Of a DNA stretch of 64,000 nucleotides, positions 62,527 through 64,000 are shown in pieces. A program made the position numbers and the translations under genes. Where the stretch lies: assembly GCA_963978905.1 (NCBI GenBank), contig OZ022260.1:44475551-44539550 (forward strand). The letters are read 5' to 3'. The notes beneath the pieces are model-generated. The model saw nothing but the letters and a program-made list of their open reading frames with translations, was not told the DNA's origin and searched no databases. How positions within the stretch are numbered: position 1 is the first letter of the stretch; each line of letters starts with the position of its first letter. This stretch comes from Trichostrongylus colubriformis. Lineage: Eukaryota; Nematoda; Chromadorea; Rhabditida; Trichostrongylidae.

Positions 62527-63035
62527 GTGGACTTCCATCATATCCCATTACGATTGCAAGAGCTTGATCTAGTGCTAGCGAGCCACTACGCGGACCAGAA
62601 AAGCGTTTGTATTTCCTGTGAAGTGAATGAAACCTTTATGCATGGCGCATCCCACAGCGAAGGCAGCCGAGGCCAACCACCATCCCGTTGGTCTGCTGAG
62701 AGCAAAAGGTGGGTACTGGAGGAATTACAAACATGAAGAATCATTATCCAATGATTCATGGGAAGATCTCATAACTTCGACAGAAAAAATTTTCCTTGAC
62801 TGGCTTCCCTCGAAATAACTTTTTTTCTTTTGGAGGATATTGTATAGTTTAAATAATACTCAGAAAGCAGCAACCTCGCAAACGCCGGTCAACAAGACCG
62901 CACTCATACGGTTGAGTTGGAAGAATGTTGTGACCATTTGAAGTGAGACACTTCAAAAATTTTCAAATTTTCCCTTTACTGGTCCTCAACAGGCTTCCTT
63001 CAAAGTAACTTCTTTCATTTTGGAGGTATGGTAAT
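62527..63035. repeat. Dispersed repeat, interrupted at its right end by the LTR element
   Basis: Inverted relative of 47640-48360. The last bases before the LTR (TTTCATTTTGGAGGTATGGT) align with the inverse of GACACCGTATCTCCAAAACG in the other copy, whose sequence continues beyond that point. The LTR element therefore inserted inside this older repeat. Confidence 0.7.
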
Positions 63036-64000
63036 TGTAGGGGAGCGGTGTGGTATGTGAGAATGAAGAGATTGAGGATGATAGGAAGAAGAGAGGATGG
63101 ATAGTGATTGTGGAGTGCATAAAAGGGGTTGTGTCGGTTTATAAATCATTCCTCTCCCTGTGTGTTCGTCGCATCGCAACTGGCGATCAGGCGAACCGAA
63201 GAAGAAGGCCGACGACGATCAAGCGAAGACCAGTGATAGAAGAAGAGTGAAGACAACAGTCAAGAACTAAGAAGAACGTCGACGATGACGGAAGTCAAGG
63301 CCGAAGTGGGGAGCAGCGCCATCGGGAAGCCCCCGACGTCCGATCCCGGGACAGATGTCTATCGGGGTCGGTCCCCGGGACCATATGTTCCCGGGACGTC
63401 GTGGAGAACCTGGTGGAAGCTGTTTTCCAACTTCCTCGTACTGAGGAAGGTCACAGAAGAAAGGGAGCAGCGGCTGATTTTCTTGCAGGAGGTAGGCAAC
63501 TCGAACCATGAGTTGCTGGAGTCCCTCCTGCAAGGACGCGAGTTGGAAGACGTGGAATTGAAGGAGCTTCGACAGGCGATGGAGCGCCATTACCAACCGC
63601 AGGAGCCGCACGAGAAGCCGCGCGAGAAGCCGGAGCCCACAGCGGGCCAGAGGGCCGCGAAGCCGTAGTGGGGCCCGGCGGCCCCCGTCGTCGTCCCCGG
63701 TGCACGGGGACGGCGGCAATGGATCTAGTCTTAAATAAAGAATTGAGTTAAGACAGTGTTGAGTCGCATAAAGAGTTAACACTTGTGGTCTGTTGGGGTA
63801 GACTGGGGTAGGGCCGCTCCCTCAGCGACTTGGAGTGACCGAATGGTCACTAGGGGGAGGTGTAGGGGAGCGGTGTGGTATGTGAGAATGAAGAGAGTGA
63901 GGATGATAGGAAGAAGAGAGGATGGATAGTGATTGTGGAGTGCATAAAAGGGGTTGTGTCGGTCTAATAAATCATTCCTCTCCCTGTGTGTTCGTCGCAT
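63036..64000 (+). mobile_element. Small non-autonomous LTR retrotransposon (TRIM-like), right LTR cut by window end
   Basis: The left LTR is about 63036-63178 (TG...CA) and the right LTR starts at 63861. Over the roughly 140 bp visible they differ at only about three positions, so the copy is young. Each LTR has GTGCATAAAAGGGG, a TATA-like promoter word, and the right one has AATAAA. A primer-binding-site-like TGGCGATCAGG starts at 63181, 2 nt after the left LTR. A polypurine tract, AGGGGGAGG, sits directly before the right LTR. The internal region is only about 680 bp, with no protease, reverse transcriptase, RNase H or integrase. It must therefore rely on another element. The five bases before the left LTR, GTAAT, are the expected target duplication, whose partner lies outside the window. 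Confidence 0.88.
63285..63668 (+). CDS. Small ORF of the LTR element, possible Gag-like or leader protein
   Basis: A 127-residue open frame is centred in the internal region of the LTR element. It begins MTEVKAEVGSSAIGKP, has a Gly/Pro-rich N-terminal third, and a Trp pair (TSWRTWWKLF) at about residues 39-48. A strongly charged helical middle (about 55-100; REQRLIFLQEVGN and RELEDVELKELRQAMERH) could form a coiled coil. The Pro/Glu/Lys-rich tail ends near RAAKP. There is no CCHC zinc knuckle and no enzymatic motif. It is clearly more GC-rich than the surrounding DNA. Position after the primer-binding site suggests a truncated Gag, but homology is not evident and it may be unexpressed. Confidence 0.55.
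   Translation: MTEVKAEVGSSAIGKPPTSDPGTDVYRGRSPGPYVPGTSWRTWWKLFSNFLVLRKVTEEREQRLIFLQEVGNSNHELLESLLQGRELEDVELKELRQAMERHYQPQEPHEKPREKPEPTAGQRAAKP

Overview
This window is nuclear DNA of a nematode, most likely a clade V parasite of the strongylid or hookworm type. Its genes are cut into many short exons separated by 45-100 bp introns plus a few multi-kilobase introns. The two complete conserved proteins match the C. elegans/animal families closely. The space between genes is packed with foldback elements, satellites, a nematode RTE LINE fragment, a mariner and a small LTR element. The species call is inference from gene structure and repeat style; no marker gene for the species is present.

Layout. 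(1) 1-9.7 kb, minus strand: 12 exons of an ionotropic (non-NMDA, kainate/AMPA-like) glutamate receptor. They cover nearly the whole amino-terminal domain and stop just as the ligand-binding domain begins, so pore and C-terminus lie beyond the left edge. One intron carries an RTE LINE fragment and several MITEs. (2) 9.7-25.2 kb: gene-poor and repeat-rich. It holds two copies of a ~650 bp repeat, a 128 bp tandem duplication, a reverse-transcriptase remnant, a foldback element and an 899 bp mariner with intact ends. (3) 25.3-27.6 kb, plus strand: an unrecognised multi-exon gene with a signal peptide and a Gly-rich hydrophobic segment. (4) 31.6-38.0 kb, plus strand: a complete 20-exon VAC14 gene (708 aa), scaffold of the PIKfyve/Fab1-Fig4 complex that makes PI(3,5)P2. 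(5) 38-57.9 kb: no supported gene. The striking part is 40.1-45.4 kb, with a 503 bp dimeric higher-order satellite and an exact 145 bp satellite bracketed by shared tail sequences. (6) 57.9-60.7 kb, plus strand: a complete 11-exon endophilin A gene (unc-57, 374 aa; BAR plus SH3), for synaptic vesicle endocytosis. (7) 63.0-64.0 kb: a young non-autonomous LTR element carrying one small GC-rich ORF and inserted into an older repeat; its right LTR is cut by the window end.

The identified genes share a neuronal and endomembrane flavour (glutamate receptor, PI(3,5)P2 scaffold, endophilin), but nothing in the DNA links them functionally. The most distinctive signals are a recurrent class of weak 5' splice sites of the form GTTNG in conserved genes, one GC-AG intron, the unrecognised secreted-protein gene, the miniature LTR element, and the higher-order satellite block.
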